Shown: positions 1 through 7,872 of the stretch, in pieces
How the letters are laid out: each line of letters opens with the position of its first letter
Numbering within the stretch: position 1 is the first letter of the stretch
Assembly (NCBI GenBank): GCA_020441605.1
Contig: JAGRLX010000053.1
Location: forward strand, 1-23,469
Direction of reading: 5' to 3'
Length of the DNA stretch: 23,469 nucleotides
Source of the DNA: Alphaproteobacteria bacterium
GTDB taxonomy: Bacteria; Pseudomonadota; Alphaproteobacteria; Rhizobiales; Aestuariivirgaceae
The notes under the pieces: model-generated
What the model was told of the DNA's origin: nothing
The model's input: the letters and a program-made list of their open reading frames with translations, nothing else
The model's database searches: none
Position numbers and translations under genes: made by a program

Positions 1-1345
1 CTGCGGCCTGCGCCTCCGTCTCGGACTCGGCGACGAACGGGTGGCCGTCCGGCCCGTACCAGGCGGGGATGCGGTGCCCCCACCACAGCTGGCGCGATAC
101 GCACCACGGCTGGATGTTGCGCATCCACTCGAAGTAGGTCTTTTCCCAGGTCTTCGGGACAAAGACCGTATCGCCCGTCTCGACCGCGGCGATGGCGGGC
201 TTGGCCAGTTCTGCGGCGTTCACATACCACTGCTCGGTGAGCCAGGGCTCAATCACCACGTCCGAGCGGTCGCCATGGGGCACCTGGTGGACATAGGGCT
301 CGATCTTTTCCAGAAGTCCCTGTTCCTCGAACATGGCGACGATCTTCTTGCGCGCGTCGAAGCGGTCAAGCCCATGCAACGCCATGGTTTCGGATGGCAC
401 ATCGGCGCCGTCCAGAAAGTCGTCATTGCCTTCAAGCGTAATCTTACCATGTTGCTCCAGGATATTGATCTGCTTGAGGTTATGGCACTTGCCGACCTCG
501 AAGTCGTTGAAGTCGTGGGCGGGCGTGATCTTGACCGCGCCTGTGCCCTTCTCGGGATCGGCATAGTCGTCGCCGACGATGGGGATCAGCCGCCCCACCA
601 GCGGTAGGCGGACCATCTTGCCGATGAGATGTTTCAGCTTCTCGTTTTCGGGATGGACGGCGACGCCCGAGTCCCCCAGCATGGTTTCGGGCCGGGTGGT
701 GGCGACCACGATATGCTCGTCCGAACCTTCGATCGGATAGCGCAGATGCCAGAGATGGCCCTTGACCTCCTTCTGCACCACCTCCAGATCGGAAATGGCG
801 GTGAGCAGCTTCGGATCCCAGTTCACCAGGCGCTTGTCCTTGTAGATCAGCTTTTCCCTGTAGAGCTGCACGAAGACCTTGAGGACGGCCTTGGACAGTC
901 CTTCGTCCATGGTGAAACGCTCACGCGACCAGTCGCAGGAGGCGCCCAGACGGCGGAGCTGCCGGGAGATCGTGCCGCCCGACTCGTCCTTCCAGGTCCA
1001 CACGCGCTGGAGGAAGGCCTCGCGGCCCATGCTGCGGCGATCGGTCTTGTTTTCCTTCTGGAGCAGGCGCTCGACCACCATCTGGGTAGCGATGCCGGCG
1101 TGGTCGGTGCCGGGCTGCCACAGCACGTCCTTGCCACGCATCCGCTCGAAGCGGATCAGCACGTCCTGGATAGTGTTGTTGAGTGCGTGGCCCATGTGCA
1201 GCGAGCCTGTCACATTGGGCGGCGGGATCACGATGGTGAAGGGATCGGCCTTGGGCTTGCGCCCCGGCTTGAAGAAGCCGCGCTTCTCCCACTCGGCATA
1301 AAGCCGGGATTCCATTTCAGACGGATTGAAGGTCTTCTCGAGCAT
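1..1345 (-). CDS. valS: Valyl-tRNA synthetase, N-terminal part (runs off the left edge)
   Basis: Class I aminoacyl-tRNA synthetase that charges tRNA-Val with valine in the cytoplasm. About 448 codons are visible. The N-terminus reads [20 protein letters not shown], followed by [16 protein letters not shown] at about residues 41-56, which holds the HIGH-type ATP signature (HMGH, 50-53). Further on are the inserted editing domain ([17 protein letters not shown], then [14 protein letters not shown]) and the return to the catalytic core ([14 protein letters not shown]). The KMSKS loop, anticodon-binding domain and C-terminal coiled coil lie beyond the edge. The ATG at 1345 fits the usual start of ValS. 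The gene is 72 bases downstream of a PilZ gene on the same strand, so it may share its transcript. Family assignment is certain. Confidence 0.97.
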   Translation of the reverse strand, partial: MLEKTFNPSEMESRLYAEWEKRGFFKPGRKPKADPFTIVIPPPNVTGSLHMGHALNNTIQDVLIRFERMRGKDVLWQPGTDHAGIATQMVVERLLQKENKTDRRSMGREAFLQRVWTWKDESGGTISRQLRRLGASCDWSRERFTMDEGLSKAVLKVFVQLYREKLIYKDKRLVNWDPKLLTAISDLEVVQKEVKGHLWHLRYPIEGSDEHIVVATTRPETMLGDSGVAVHPENEKLKHLIGKMVRLPLVGRLIPIVGDDYADPEKGTGAVKITPAHDFNDFEVGKCHNLKQINILEQHGKITLEGNDDFLDGADVPSETMALHGLDRFDARKKIVAMFEEQGLLEKIEPYVHQVPHGDRSDVVIEPWLTEQWYVNAAELAKPAIAAVETGDTVFVPKTWEKTYFEWMRNIQPWCVSRQLWWGHRIPAWYGPDGHPFVAESETEAQAA

Positions 1346-1417
1346 GATGGGATTCGCAACCGGTGTTGGCGTTGAGCCGCCTTAAACACCAGCCGTGCCC
1401 GCCATGCAACCCGGCTT

Positions 1418-1663
1418 TCAGACCAGGAACTGCAGCCCCATCTCGTTCTGGCGAATCCATATCTTGCGCGCCCGGCGGGCATTCTCGCCCTGCACCGAGA
1501 ATTCGAATTCATGCGGCACCAGATAGGGTTCGCCGACCGCAACGCGCGCGCCGCAATTGCTGGCATCGCGGACGATACAACTCATCACCGATCGGCGGTT
1601 GTTGAAGATGATGCGTCCTTCCTTGAGACGGCGCATCCGCGTCTGTTCCCGCTTGTTGTCCAT
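1418..1663 (-). CDS. Single-domain PilZ protein
   Basis: A protein of about 81 residues that is essentially one PilZ domain, a family that often binds cyclic di-GMP. The N-terminal basic stretch (REQTRMRRLKEGRIIFNN) supplies the arginine-rich motif, and VRDASNCGARV supplies the (D/N)xSxxG motif. The C-terminus (IWIRQNEMGLQFL) is the closing beta strand, where xxGxxF is typical. I chose the ATG at 1663 because GGAGG lies 8 bases upstream of it; that GGAGG overlaps an earlier in-frame ATG at 1678 that would add five residues. It is the second of two tandem PilZ genes and sits between popZ and valS. Ligand binding and the controlled process cannot be read from the sequence. Confidence 0.85.
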   Translation of the reverse strand: MDNKREQTRMRRLKEGRIIFNNRRSVMSCIVRDASNCGARVAVGEPYLVPHEFEFSVQGENARRARKIWIRQNEMGLQFLV

Positions 1664-1761
1664 TTTGGTCGCCTCCATGGTCCTGCAACCAGGAACAGCA
1701 AACCGTGGACCACCACGCATGGAAGGCGAAGGACTCCCGCTTTTAAGCCTAACGCTTAAGC

Positions 1762-2061
1762 TTACCACTTGAGGAGTGGCGCTTTCGTTATCCCCGAAGT
1801 GAAGTGAACCCCGCATTGATCCGGCCGCCGCCAGACCACCTTTACCTCCCGCATCGTCCGGTCGGCCGGAAAGACCAGACGAAACTCATTGGGGATGGCG
1901 CCGGGGTCGGGGCAAATCAGCTTGGCACCGGTCTCAGACAGATCCCGCACGGTGCAATCGATTACCGTCATGCCGTTTGACAGGAGGATTTTCCCCTGTT
2001 TGAGCACACGCATGCGGCGGGCCGCACGATGCTCAAGCTTTGAATCGTCTTGCCCGGACAT
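1762..2061 (-). CDS. Single-domain PilZ protein
   Basis: A 99-residue protein made of one PilZ domain. A short charged leader (MSGQDDSKLEHRAARRMR) contains the arginine cluster, RDLSETGAKL carries the (D/N)xSxxG motif, and VVWRRPDQCGVHF is the final beta strand. It is paralogous to the neighbouring downstream gene: the core 'RMR-LK-GKI--N----I-CTVRD-S--GA' is shared, so the pair probably arose by tandem duplication. A weak GGA lies about 10 bases upstream of the ATG. There are 98 bases between it and the next PilZ gene on the same strand, so co-transcription is plausible but not shown. As in many such proteins, a c-di-GMP role is an inference from the family. Confidence 0.85.
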   Translation of the reverse strand: MSGQDDSKLEHRAARRMRVLKQGKILLSNGMTVIDCTVRDLSETGAKLICPDPGAIPNEFRLVFPADRTMREVKVVWRRPDQCGVHFTSGITKAPLLKW

Positions 2062-2405
2062 GCTGGCAGATCCATGAAATTCGTCGCCCGGATGCTAGCG
2101 CAGAGTTCCTTGCGCTTTATTAATATATCTATGGTTGCGCGCGCCACCATTTGCGCGGTGGAGCAGCCCTGACAGTGCCAGTGAAGTTGTCGCCCAGCAA
2201 GTCATTACGGCGTCAGACTCCCCGATCGACCGCTTGATGGCGCCAGGAGCCGCAAAGGGCCGGGGGCGGCCACCGGCGCGTCACAAGGCATTCGCGCTCC
2301 GGTTGCCGGCGCGTCGCGTTGGCGACAGTCGCCCAAAGACCAGTTGCTGAGGAAGACAATCTTGCCGGTCTTCAGCAGGCAAAATCGAGGCGCGCGCCGC
2401 GCGAG
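2062..2405. other. Intergenic region between popZ and the PilZ pair
   Basis: This stretch of 344 bases has no convincing gene; the short open frames in it are arginine- or proline-rich and lack ribosome sites. It should hold the end of the popZ transcript and the promoter of the PilZ genes, both on the minus strand. An AT-rich patch around 2117-2135 could be a minus-strand -10 region. Around 2344-2377 an imperfect hairpin (GCTGAAGAC pairing with GTCTTCCTCAGC, with a 3-base bulge) could end popZ transcription, but it has no T-tract. Confidence 0.4.
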
Positions 2406-3137
2406 CTACCTGCCCCGCCGCGCGACCCTCTCGATCTCCTCCCGCACCAGGCGCTCCACCAGGGTCGGGAGATTGTCGTCCAGCCATTGCTTGAGCATGC
2501 CGCGGAGCAGATCGCGCGTGATGTCCTCGATCGGCCGCTCACCCGTCGCCCGGCTGAGGATCGTATCGGCCAGCTTGTGGAAGGCCGCGCCCGCCGCAGC
2601 CGCGCTATCGGTCGACATGAGCGCCGTTTCACCGCGGTAGCGCGGTTCAGGCGGAACCGCATGAGCCGGTTCCTCCTCCGACCAGGCAGCCGGCGCGGGC
2701 GGCGCCTCGATCTCGCGCTCGACCCGGCGCGCGAAATCCCGCCGTCCGGACTCGATACGCCGAAGCTCCTGTTCCGCATAACTCGGCCGCATGACGGGCG
2801 GCGCAGGCTCCGCTTGGCGCCAGTTGCGCTTGGGTTCCGGGTCGCTGTGCAATGCGCCGGCAAAGCCAGTGGCCCGCGGAGACGGCTGCGGCACCGTAGC
2901 GGGCTGCACCTCCGCAAGCCGGGTCCGGTTGATGCGCTCACGCAATTCCTGGATCTCGGCTGCTGCAGATGCCGCCTCCTGTCCAACCTTCACATGAAGT
3001 TCGCGCATCGATCCCTTGTAAAGCGTCCCCGCCGACTGGCCCGAAATCGATGCCGGCACCTCTCCAATGTCCTCGTGGATGGCTTTCCTGATCGATGCCA
3101 GAAGATCTTCCATTCTCGGTTCAGCGGTCACGGACAA
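2406..3137 (-). CDS. popZ: PopZ-family cell pole-organizing protein (DUF2497)
   Basis: PopZ forms a polar matrix in alphaproteobacteria that anchors ParB/parS and recruits polar regulators. This 243-residue protein has the family layout. An N-terminal helix (EPRMEDLLASIRKAIHEDI, about residues 6-24) binds clients. A disordered proline/glutamate/arginine-rich middle follows. The C-terminal oligomerisation region is DITRDLLRGMLKQWLDDN followed by LPTLVERLVREEIERVARRG. The frame opens with TTG at 3137; a GTG at 3131 with GGGG seven bases upstream is equally likely, and the ATG at 3113 would cut into the conserved helix region. A non-ATG start is therefore probable. It lies between tolC and valS as in related genomes, though here two PilZ genes separate it from valS. 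Confidence 0.9.
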   Translation of the reverse strand: MSVTAEPRMEDLLASIRKAIHEDIGEVPASISGQSAGTLYKGSMRELHVKVGQEAASAAAEIQELRERINRTRLAEVQPATVPQPSPRATGFAGALHSDPEPKRNWRQAEPAPPVMRPSYAEQELRRIESGRRDFARRVEREIEAPPAPAAWSEEEPAHAVPPEPRYRGETALMSTDSAAAAGAAFHKLADTILSRATGERPIEDITRDLLRGMLKQWLDDNLPTLVERLVREEIERVARRGR

Positions 3138-3256
3138 GCCCCACTCTTTCGACCGACCGGCACTCGCCCGTGCAAGTTTCGGTCGAGTCCTCAGCCCCGG
3201 ACAGAATTACGCCACCATGCTCGCCTTGTCGATATGGCAAGCTCGGCTATTCATGC

Positions 3257-4627
3257 CTATTCGAGGGTTTCGACTTCGGTGCCGATCCACTTGTCGCGAA
3301 CCGCGTCATAGTTGATGGTCGGATCATAGGTGGCGACCTTCAGCCCGAGGTCCCTGGCTGTCAGTTGGCCGATGGCCGCGAGCAGTTGATAGGCTGCCAC
3401 GACCCGGTTGCGCTCGGCCGTCACCAGAGCCGTACGGGCCGTCACCACCGCCGCCTGGGCGTTGAGAACGTCAAGCGTCGTTCGGGTGCCCGCCTGATAT
3501 TCCTGCCGCACCCCTTCCAGCGCCAACTGCGACGCCGAAACCTGGGCCTTCGCCGCGGTGATGATCTGCCCGAAGGCGGCATAGGCATTCCACGAGGCCG
3601 CGACCGCCTGGCGGACGGCGCGAGCCACTTCCACGACCTGAATGCGCTTCTGGCTGGCCAGTTGCTTGGCCTGGCGAATGCTGGAATACACCTGCCCGCC
3701 GCCGTAAAGCTGCCAGCTGAACACGGCCCCGATCGAGGCGCGTTCGACGCTGGTATTGTCGCGGGTGAAATCGTCGCTGGCGCTCGCCCCGGCCTCAAGC
3801 GCAATCTGCGGCAACAGCGGCGCCTTGGCCACCTCGATGTCGTGCCGCGAGGCTTCCTCGACAAAGGCCGCGGCCAGAATGCTGGGGTTGATCTCCCCAG
3901 CCTGGGCGAGTGCCGCCTTCAGTGACTTCGGCAGACGGGAAATCTTGGGATATTGCAGCTTCCCCGGCTCCTTGCCGACGATCTGCAGGTAGCGGGCCAC
4001 GTCTGCCGCGAGCGTCGCCTGGGCATTGGCCAGCGAGGCCTGAGCCTGGCTCAGGCTGGCGCGGGCCTGGGCCACATCGGTGCGGGTGATCTCACCCACA
4101 TTGAATCTCTCGTTGGCGGCTCGGAGCTGGGCTTGCAGGACGCCAAGGTTCTCGCGCTCGAGGGTCACCAGCTGACGGCCCGCATAGACATCCATATAGG
4201 CCTGAACCGCATTGAACAGCGTGTTCTGCTCGGTTGCGAGCAGGTTCTGCTGGCCCGCGCGGACCGTCGCCTCGGCGGATTTCACCCCTTCTACCGTGGC
4301 AAACCCGTTGAAGACCGGCTGCCGCAGCGTGATCGACACCTGGCCATTGACCTGCTTGTCGGTATCAAAGGCGGTTCCGGGGGAATTGACCCAGTCATGA
4401 CTGAGCCCGCCATTGACCGTCACGGTTGGGCGCCAACCCGACAGCGCTTGGGGAACCCGCTCATCGGTCGCCCGCTGTCCGGCCCGCGCACCGAGTATGG
4501 TGGGGTTTGTGGCATAAGCCGCGGCAAGCGCATCGTTGAGGCTTTCGGCCCAGACAGCTCGGGCCGGCAAGGCGAGCGCCGTCGCCATGGTCAGAACGCT
4601 CAGGAAACGCCTCATCTTGATCCGCAT
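3257..4627 (-). CDS. tolC: TolC-family outer membrane efflux/secretion channel
   Basis: An outer membrane channel of about 456 residues, the usual TolC length, serving type I secretion and RND efflux pumps. The N-terminus is a signal peptide (MRRFLSVLTMATALALPARA, then VWA). The mature protein starts with ESLNDALAAAYATNPTI, the first helix of the OEP fold, and contains the two expected repeats rich in alanine, glutamine and asparagine (for example ARASLSQAQASLANAQATLA and LDVLNAQAAVVTARTALVTA), which form the periplasmic coiled-coil barrel. The frame is open for about 60 codons upstream, but the signal peptide sets the start at ATG 4627 or ATG 4615. It is 94 bases downstream of the methyltransferase gene on the same strand. 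The cognate inner membrane pump is not in the window. Confidence 0.93.
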   Translation of the reverse strand: MRIKMRRFLSVLTMATALALPARAVWAESLNDALAAAYATNPTILGARAGQRATDERVPQALSGWRPTVTVNGGLSHDWVNSPGTAFDTDKQVNGQVSITLRQPVFNGFATVEGVKSAEATVRAGQQNLLATEQNTLFNAVQAYMDVYAGRQLVTLERENLGVLQAQLRAANERFNVGEITRTDVAQARASLSQAQASLANAQATLAADVARYLQIVGKEPGKLQYPKISRLPKSLKAALAQAGEINPSILAAAFVEEASRHDIEVAKAPLLPQIALEAGASASDDFTRDNTSVERASIGAVFSWQLYGGGQVYSSIRQAKQLASQKRIQVVEVARAVRQAVAASWNAYAAFGQIITAAKAQVSASQLALEGVRQEYQAGTRTTLDVLNAQAAVVTARTALVTAERNRVVAAYQLLAAIGQLTARDLGLKVATYDPTINYDAVRDKWIGTEVETLE

Positions 4628-4721
4628 TGCACACTCGTTATCAGGTGCCCGCCGCCGGGCACAGTTAGAACCGCAAACCAGACGCTGACACCACACACAT
4701 TCCGGCGGTCCGGCGCCGACG

Positions 4722-5372
4722 TCAAAACACAAACGCGGGCCGCTTCGCCTCCAGGCCCGGCAACATCGCGACAGAAGCATCGAACGCACTACGGACGGCC
4801 GTGGCATCGCCATGGACCGTCAACAACTGGGCCTTGGCCACCGGCCTGTCGCCAACCACAGCGGCAAGGCGCCCGCCATTTGCCAATTGTGCCTGAACGG
4901 CCTGCGGAACCTCGCCCGCCCTTCCTTCGATCAGGATTACATCATAAGGGGCTGCGGCTTTCCAGCCCTCCTGCAGAGGCCCTTCGACCACCGCGACATT
5001 ACCCCGGTCTGCCAGATTGGCACGGGCCTGGGCCGCCAGCCCGGAATCGCACTCCAGCGCGGTCACGCTGCCAGCCAACTGCGACAAGACGGCACTGCCA
5101 TAGCCGCTGCCCGCGCCGATGTGCAGCACCCGGTCGCCGGGCTTGATTTCCGCCAGTTGGACCAGCCGGGCGAAGGCCATGGCCTCGACCAGATAGCGGC
5201 CGGGGATAAGCTCGACATCCTCATCGACATAGGCCACCGGCCGCCTGCTCTCCGGCACGAAATCTTCCCGCGCCAGCCCAGCCAGAGCGGCAATGATGCG
5301 GTGATCGGTAATGCCATTGGGCCGCACCTGCGATTCGATCATGTTTTCGCGGGCAATCGAATAGTCCGTCAT
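4722..5372 (-). CDS. Protein-L-isoaspartate O-methyltransferase family protein
   Basis: A 216-residue Rossmann-fold methyltransferase of the PCMT family, which uses S-adenosylmethionine to methylate isoaspartyl residues in aged proteins. It shows the family's N-terminus (ARENMIESQVRPNGITDHRI), the REDFVP motif near residue 40, motif I (DRVLHIGAGSGYGSAVLSQL) and an acidic post-I residue (TALECD). The usual GQTIS(Q/A)P substrate loop is replaced by LIPGRYLVEAMAFARL, so activity on isoaspartate is uncertain; this divergent type is one I associate with the position next to tolC. The ATG at 5372 is chosen because AGGA lies just upstream (AGGAAGAAG). The upstream 155 bases separate it from the divergent tRNA-Cys. 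Confidence 0.87.
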   Translation of the reverse strand: MTDYSIARENMIESQVRPNGITDHRIIAALAGLAREDFVPESRRPVAYVDEDVELIPGRYLVEAMAFARLVQLAEIKPGDRVLHIGAGSGYGSAVLSQLAGSVTALECDSGLAAQARANLADRGNVAVVEGPLQEGWKAAAPYDVILIEGRAGEVPQAVQAQLANGGRLAAVVGDRPVAKAQLLTVHGDATAVRSAFDASVAMLPGLEAKRPAFVF

Positions 5373-5487
5373 CTTCTTCCTGCGAGTCTGTCTCACGCCA
5401 TCAAAGAATCCAGATAGCCTTTGCAGGCATGCAAGTCCACCGGGCGCGGCAATTCATACACTGCTTTCATCATGTGAAAATGCCGAG

Positions 5488-5516
5488 TTGTTTCGTTAAC
5501 CGGCTTCGACTATAAG
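5488..5516 (+). promoter_or_regulatory. Candidate sigma-70-type promoter of tRNA-Cys
   Basis: TTGTTT at 5488-5493 and TATAAG at 5511-5516 are separated by exactly 17 bases, with the tRNA starting 11 bases after the -10 box. The spacing and position fit a stable-RNA promoter. It is read from sequence only. Confidence 0.55.
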
Positions 5517-5527
5517 CCGCGCCCGAA

Positions 5528-5601
5528 GGCCTCGTGGCGGAGTGGTTACGCAGAGGACTGCAAATCCTTGCACCCCGGTTCGATTCCGGGCGAGGCCTCC
5601 A
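5528..5601 (+). tRNA. tRNA-Cys (anticodon GCA)
   Basis: A complete 74-nucleotide cloverleaf. The acceptor stem GGCCTCG pairs with CGAGGCC, the anticodon stem GAGGA/TCCTT encloses the loop CTGCAAA (anticodon GCA), and the T arm is CCGG-TTCGATT-CCGG. The discriminator base is T, as expected of tRNA-Cys, and CCA is encoded. Confidence 0.97.
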
Positions 5602-5624
5602 TTGCAAGTTACAAAGCCGCGCAA

Positions 5625-5646
5625 AACGCTCCCCTGCCGGGGCGTT
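5625..5646. terminator. Candidate hairpin between tRNA-Cys and a convergent gene
   Basis: AACGCTCCCC and GGGGCGTT form a GC-rich stem with a single T bulge and a TGCC-type loop. It lies 24 bases after tRNA-Cys and 25 bases before the stop of the convergent membrane-protein gene, where a bidirectional terminator would be expected. There is no clear T-tract on either side, which limits confidence. Confidence 0.4.
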
Positions 5647-5670
5647 CGCCAGCACGGACGGCAGTGGCAA

Positions 5671-5955
5671 TCATCCCTGCCGCCGGGGGCGTGGCGCGCC
5701 GTAGCCTATGCGCCGCGCAAGTGCAGGCCAGCGGCGATGCAGCCACAGGCCCAGCTTTACCGTCATCTTGCGGTAAAAACGGCGCACCGGCGGAAGATCG
5801 ACGCCCAGAACCGCCAGGCCGAGCGGAATCATCCAGTAGCCCAGCACCGGCAGGAAACCGAGCAATCCGCCAATGACCAAGGCAATACCGAATCCCATCC
5901 GCAGAAGCGGATGTCCCGGAACCTTGACCTTGTAGCCAGCAAAATTGACGCGCAT
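5671..5955 (-). CDS. Small conserved membrane protein, function unknown
   Basis: A 94-residue protein with a hydrophobic core that forms one long or two short transmembrane segments: GFGIALVIGGLLGFLPVLG at about residues 21-39, then YWMIPLGLAVLGVDLP. The rest is basic (RRFYRKM, LHRRWPALARRIG), so the C-terminus probably faces the cytoplasm. I recall similar short proteins from other alphaproteobacteria, always described as hypothetical, but cannot name a family. AGAGGA lies directly upstream of the ATG. It runs convergently to tRNA-Cys and divergently from tRNA-Asn. The hydrophobic pattern and ordinary composition make it likely to be real; the function is unknown. Confidence 0.7.
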   Translation of the reverse strand: MRVNFAGYKVKVPGHPLLRMGFGIALVIGGLLGFLPVLGYWMIPLGLAVLGVDLPPVRRFYRKMTVKLGLWLHRRWPALARRIGYGAPRPRRQG

Positions 5956-6043
5956 GTCCTCTCGTCACCCGAGTTCAGCACCAATTATATGGGCATTAGA
6001 CTGGAAATTTGCATCTTCTGGCAAAACAGGGTGAGAAAATTGC

Positions 6044-6072
6044 TTTTCCCTGCCGCCAGCCTCTGCTATAGG
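6044..6072 (+). promoter_or_regulatory. Candidate promoter of tRNA-Asn (weak -35)
   Basis: TATAGG at 6067-6072 lies 10 bases before the tRNA and resembles a -10 box. The base run at 17-base spacing (TTTTCC, 6044-6049) is a poor -35; TTGCTT at 6040-6045 is a better match but 21 bases away. The -10 is plausible and the -35 uncertain. Confidence 0.3.
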
Positions 6073-6082
6073 GCGGCCACAT

Positions 6083-6158
6083 TCCCCGATAGCTCAGTTG
6101 GTAGAGCATTCGACTGTTAATCGAATGGTCCCTGGTTCGAGTCCAGGTCGGGGAGCCA
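6083..6158 (+). tRNA. tRNA-Asn (anticodon GTT)
   Basis: A complete 76-nucleotide cloverleaf. The acceptor stem TCCCCGA pairs with TCGGGGA, the D arm is AGCTCAGTTGGTAGAGC, the anticodon loop CTGTTAA carries GTT, and the T arm is CCTGG-TTCGAGT-CCAGG. The discriminator is G and CCA is encoded. Its 3' end is the insertion point of the decayed element that follows, and the gene remains intact. Confidence 0.97.
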
Positions 6159-6213
6159 GATTGCAGAAACGCGCTCGGAAACGCCTCCGGGCGCGTTTCG
6201 TTTTGGGTCTCGA
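6153..6213 (+). repeat. Left copy of imperfect direct repeat (attL-like)
   Basis: Runs from the last bases of tRNA-Asn (GAGCCAGA) through its terminator hairpin. It aligns with 10516-10577 at 50 of 62 columns with one single-base gap, at a distance of 4363 bases. The longest identical block is CGCGCTCGGAAAC. The position at a tRNA 3' end with a recombinase alongside suggests an attachment site. Confidence 0.65.
6166..6204 (+). terminator. Rho-independent-type terminator of tRNA-Asn
   Basis: GAAACGCGC (6166-6174) pairs perfectly with GCGCGTTTC (6191-6199), with an inner CGGA/TCCG stem in the loop, followed by GTTTT. It starts 8 bases after the tRNA CCA. It also lies within the coding frame of the antisense recombinase. 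Confidence 0.7.
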
Positions 6214-7384
6214 CGATCATTTCCGCAAGCATGTCAAAGGGTTCACGGAAGGTAGCGACCACCGTCCCGTCCACCCAAGAGCAGTTCGATAATAGGAAAT
6301 TGAGCAGGCGGCGTTCTTCGCGCGGTTGCTGCGTCGCGAACAGCCTCTGCGCGTCCCGAGCCAGTTCGAGCAGCGCAACTCCCTCGAAAAGATAGGATTT
6401 GTCGGCGCGCCGGTGGCGCTCGATCTCGCCCTGGCAGCGTTCCTGCGCTTCTCGCCACTGGTTCGACATTCTCTCGAAGAAGGCAGCATCCACCACACCA
6501 TCGAGCTTGTCGACGTACATCGCGTGAATGCGATCGTTCAGCCGCCTCGCCTCGGCCTCAAGCCGCTTGATCGCCTCGTCATGCTCACGACGCTCGTCGG
6601 CGTGGCTGGCGTGAAGGGAATCGCGCACCCACTCCAGCACCTCATCGTCGAATCGCAGCCGTCCGACCATTTCGGTGAACTGCGCTTCGAGCACTTCCTC
6701 GCGGACATATTTGCGGCGGCAGTTGGCGGGCTGGCCCTGGCACTCATCGACGTAGCCGGTGCAATGGCAAGAGTCGTAGCTTTCCTTCTTGATCTCGCCG
6801 GTCACGGCGCAACCACAGGCATGGCAGGCGATCAGCCCTGAAAAGGCGAAATCCCGCCTGCCCTTCTTGGCGCCGCGCGCATTGCGCCCGTCCATCACGT
6901 CCTGACCCCGTTCCCGCAGCTCGATCGGTACGATGGCCTCGTGGCGGCCCTGATAGGTCTTGCCGTCCCAATCGAACCGCCAAGTGTAGATTCGGGTGCG
7001 CAGGATCGTGACCACGGTGCCTTTCGGGACGCGCCCGCCGCTCTTCTTGAACACGAGGCCCGCCGCCCAAGCCCTCTTGGTCACATCCTTCGTAGATAGA
7101 TCGCCCCACGCATACCACTCGAACATCTTGCGGGTGATCGGCGCGGTTCTCTCATCCCGCACGATGATCTTGCGGCCGTCCTCGCGCGTTGCATTGCGAT
7201 CGCCGAGCGGCGCGTTCGAGAGCGAAAAGCCCTGCGCCGCCTTCTCGGTCATGCACTTGCGCGTCCCTCTCGATCATCTCATCCGATACAAGGGCCACTT
7301 TCAGACCCATAGACCATTCATCCTCATCTGCATCGTGAATAAGCACCGTTCTTCGTTGCCGATACTCGCCGGAAAGAATGGCCC

Positions 7385-7872
7385 AGAAAGGAACCCCCAA
7401 GCTGGACGACATCGTGAGATGTCGTGGCCAAGGTCAAGTGGCATCCCGGTGAACTTTATCCCAGGGTCGGCTCTATCGTCACCAACCTGTCGAGACCGCC
7501 TGAGAACATTGTTGTCTTCTTCAATCAACGCGTCTCCTGCGAGCAATACGTGAGGGAAAGACGGAACGGCGTTAAACAGGCCTGCCTGTCGCACCGGTCG
7601 TATGCCGCCGATGCCGTCCGTCTCCAGCTTCACACTCTTGCCTACAATCTCGGAAATTTACTGGGAACCCTGGCAGCACCGGAGTCGATTAGGGACTGGC
7701 CACTGAGCAACCTGAAGGGGAAGCCCACAAAATCGGCCCGAAGGTCGTCAGCCACGGCCGCTAAGTTGCCTTCCAGATGGCCGAGATCGCAGTCCCGAGA
7801 CAGCCATTCGCCGACATCCTGCGCCTCGTCGCCGGACTGCGACGGCCGCCGCCTGATAGAGAAGCAGCATGA
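7385..7872 (+). pseudogene. IS1380-family transposase remnant (C-terminal part)
   Basis: The translation VVAKVKWHPGELYPRVGSIV, then TNLSRPPENIVVFFNQR and RLQLHTLAYNLGNLLGTLA, matches the C-terminal half of IS1380-group DDE transposases as I know them. The frame is broken at three points: a TGA at 7415-7417 within the run PPSWTTS*DVVAKV, a frameshift near 7725-7735, and a TAA at 7762-7764 in the shifted frame where family members have a tyrosine codon (SHGR*VAFQMAEIAVPRQ). The shifted frame ends at 7872. The N-terminal half and both terminal repeats are missing. It abuts the truncated recombinase, so its arrival or a later deletion probably removed the recombinase's catalytic domain. No function is expected. 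Confidence 0.78.

Larger units (their letters stand above)
5996..7252 (-). pseudogene. Large serine recombinase, catalytic domain missing
   Basis: Family members recombine DNA with an N-terminal resolvase domain holding the nucleophilic serine. That domain is absent here. The frame opens at MTEKAAQGFSLSNAPLG, which corresponds to the linker just after the catalytic domain, continues through the recombinase domain (FEWYAWGDLSTKDV; LRTRIYTWRFDWDGKTYQGR), a cysteine cluster matching the zinc beta-ribbon (C143, C146, C148, C162, C164, C171, C178) and a coiled coil at about 215-290. A TGA shortly upstream in frame blocks extension; a neighbouring frame up to about 7350 may hold more degraded recombinase sequence. 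The last 75 or so codons are not recombinase: they read antisense through tRNA-Asn (SPTWTRTRDHSINSRMLYQL) to a chance stop. Probably non-functional. Confidence 0.8.

Noticed and set aside
629..1375. Long plus-strand open frame over valS
   Set aside because: It is the antisense shadow of valS, whose identity on the minus strand is certain.
2319..3311. Plus-strand frame of 330 codons opposite popZ
   Set aside because: Very arginine-rich with no domain, and lies antisense to a recognised PopZ gene; an effect of high GC.
3953..5146. Plus-strand frame of 397 codons opposite tolC and the methyltransferase
   Set aside because: Antisense shadow; low-complexity histidine/proline/arginine composition.
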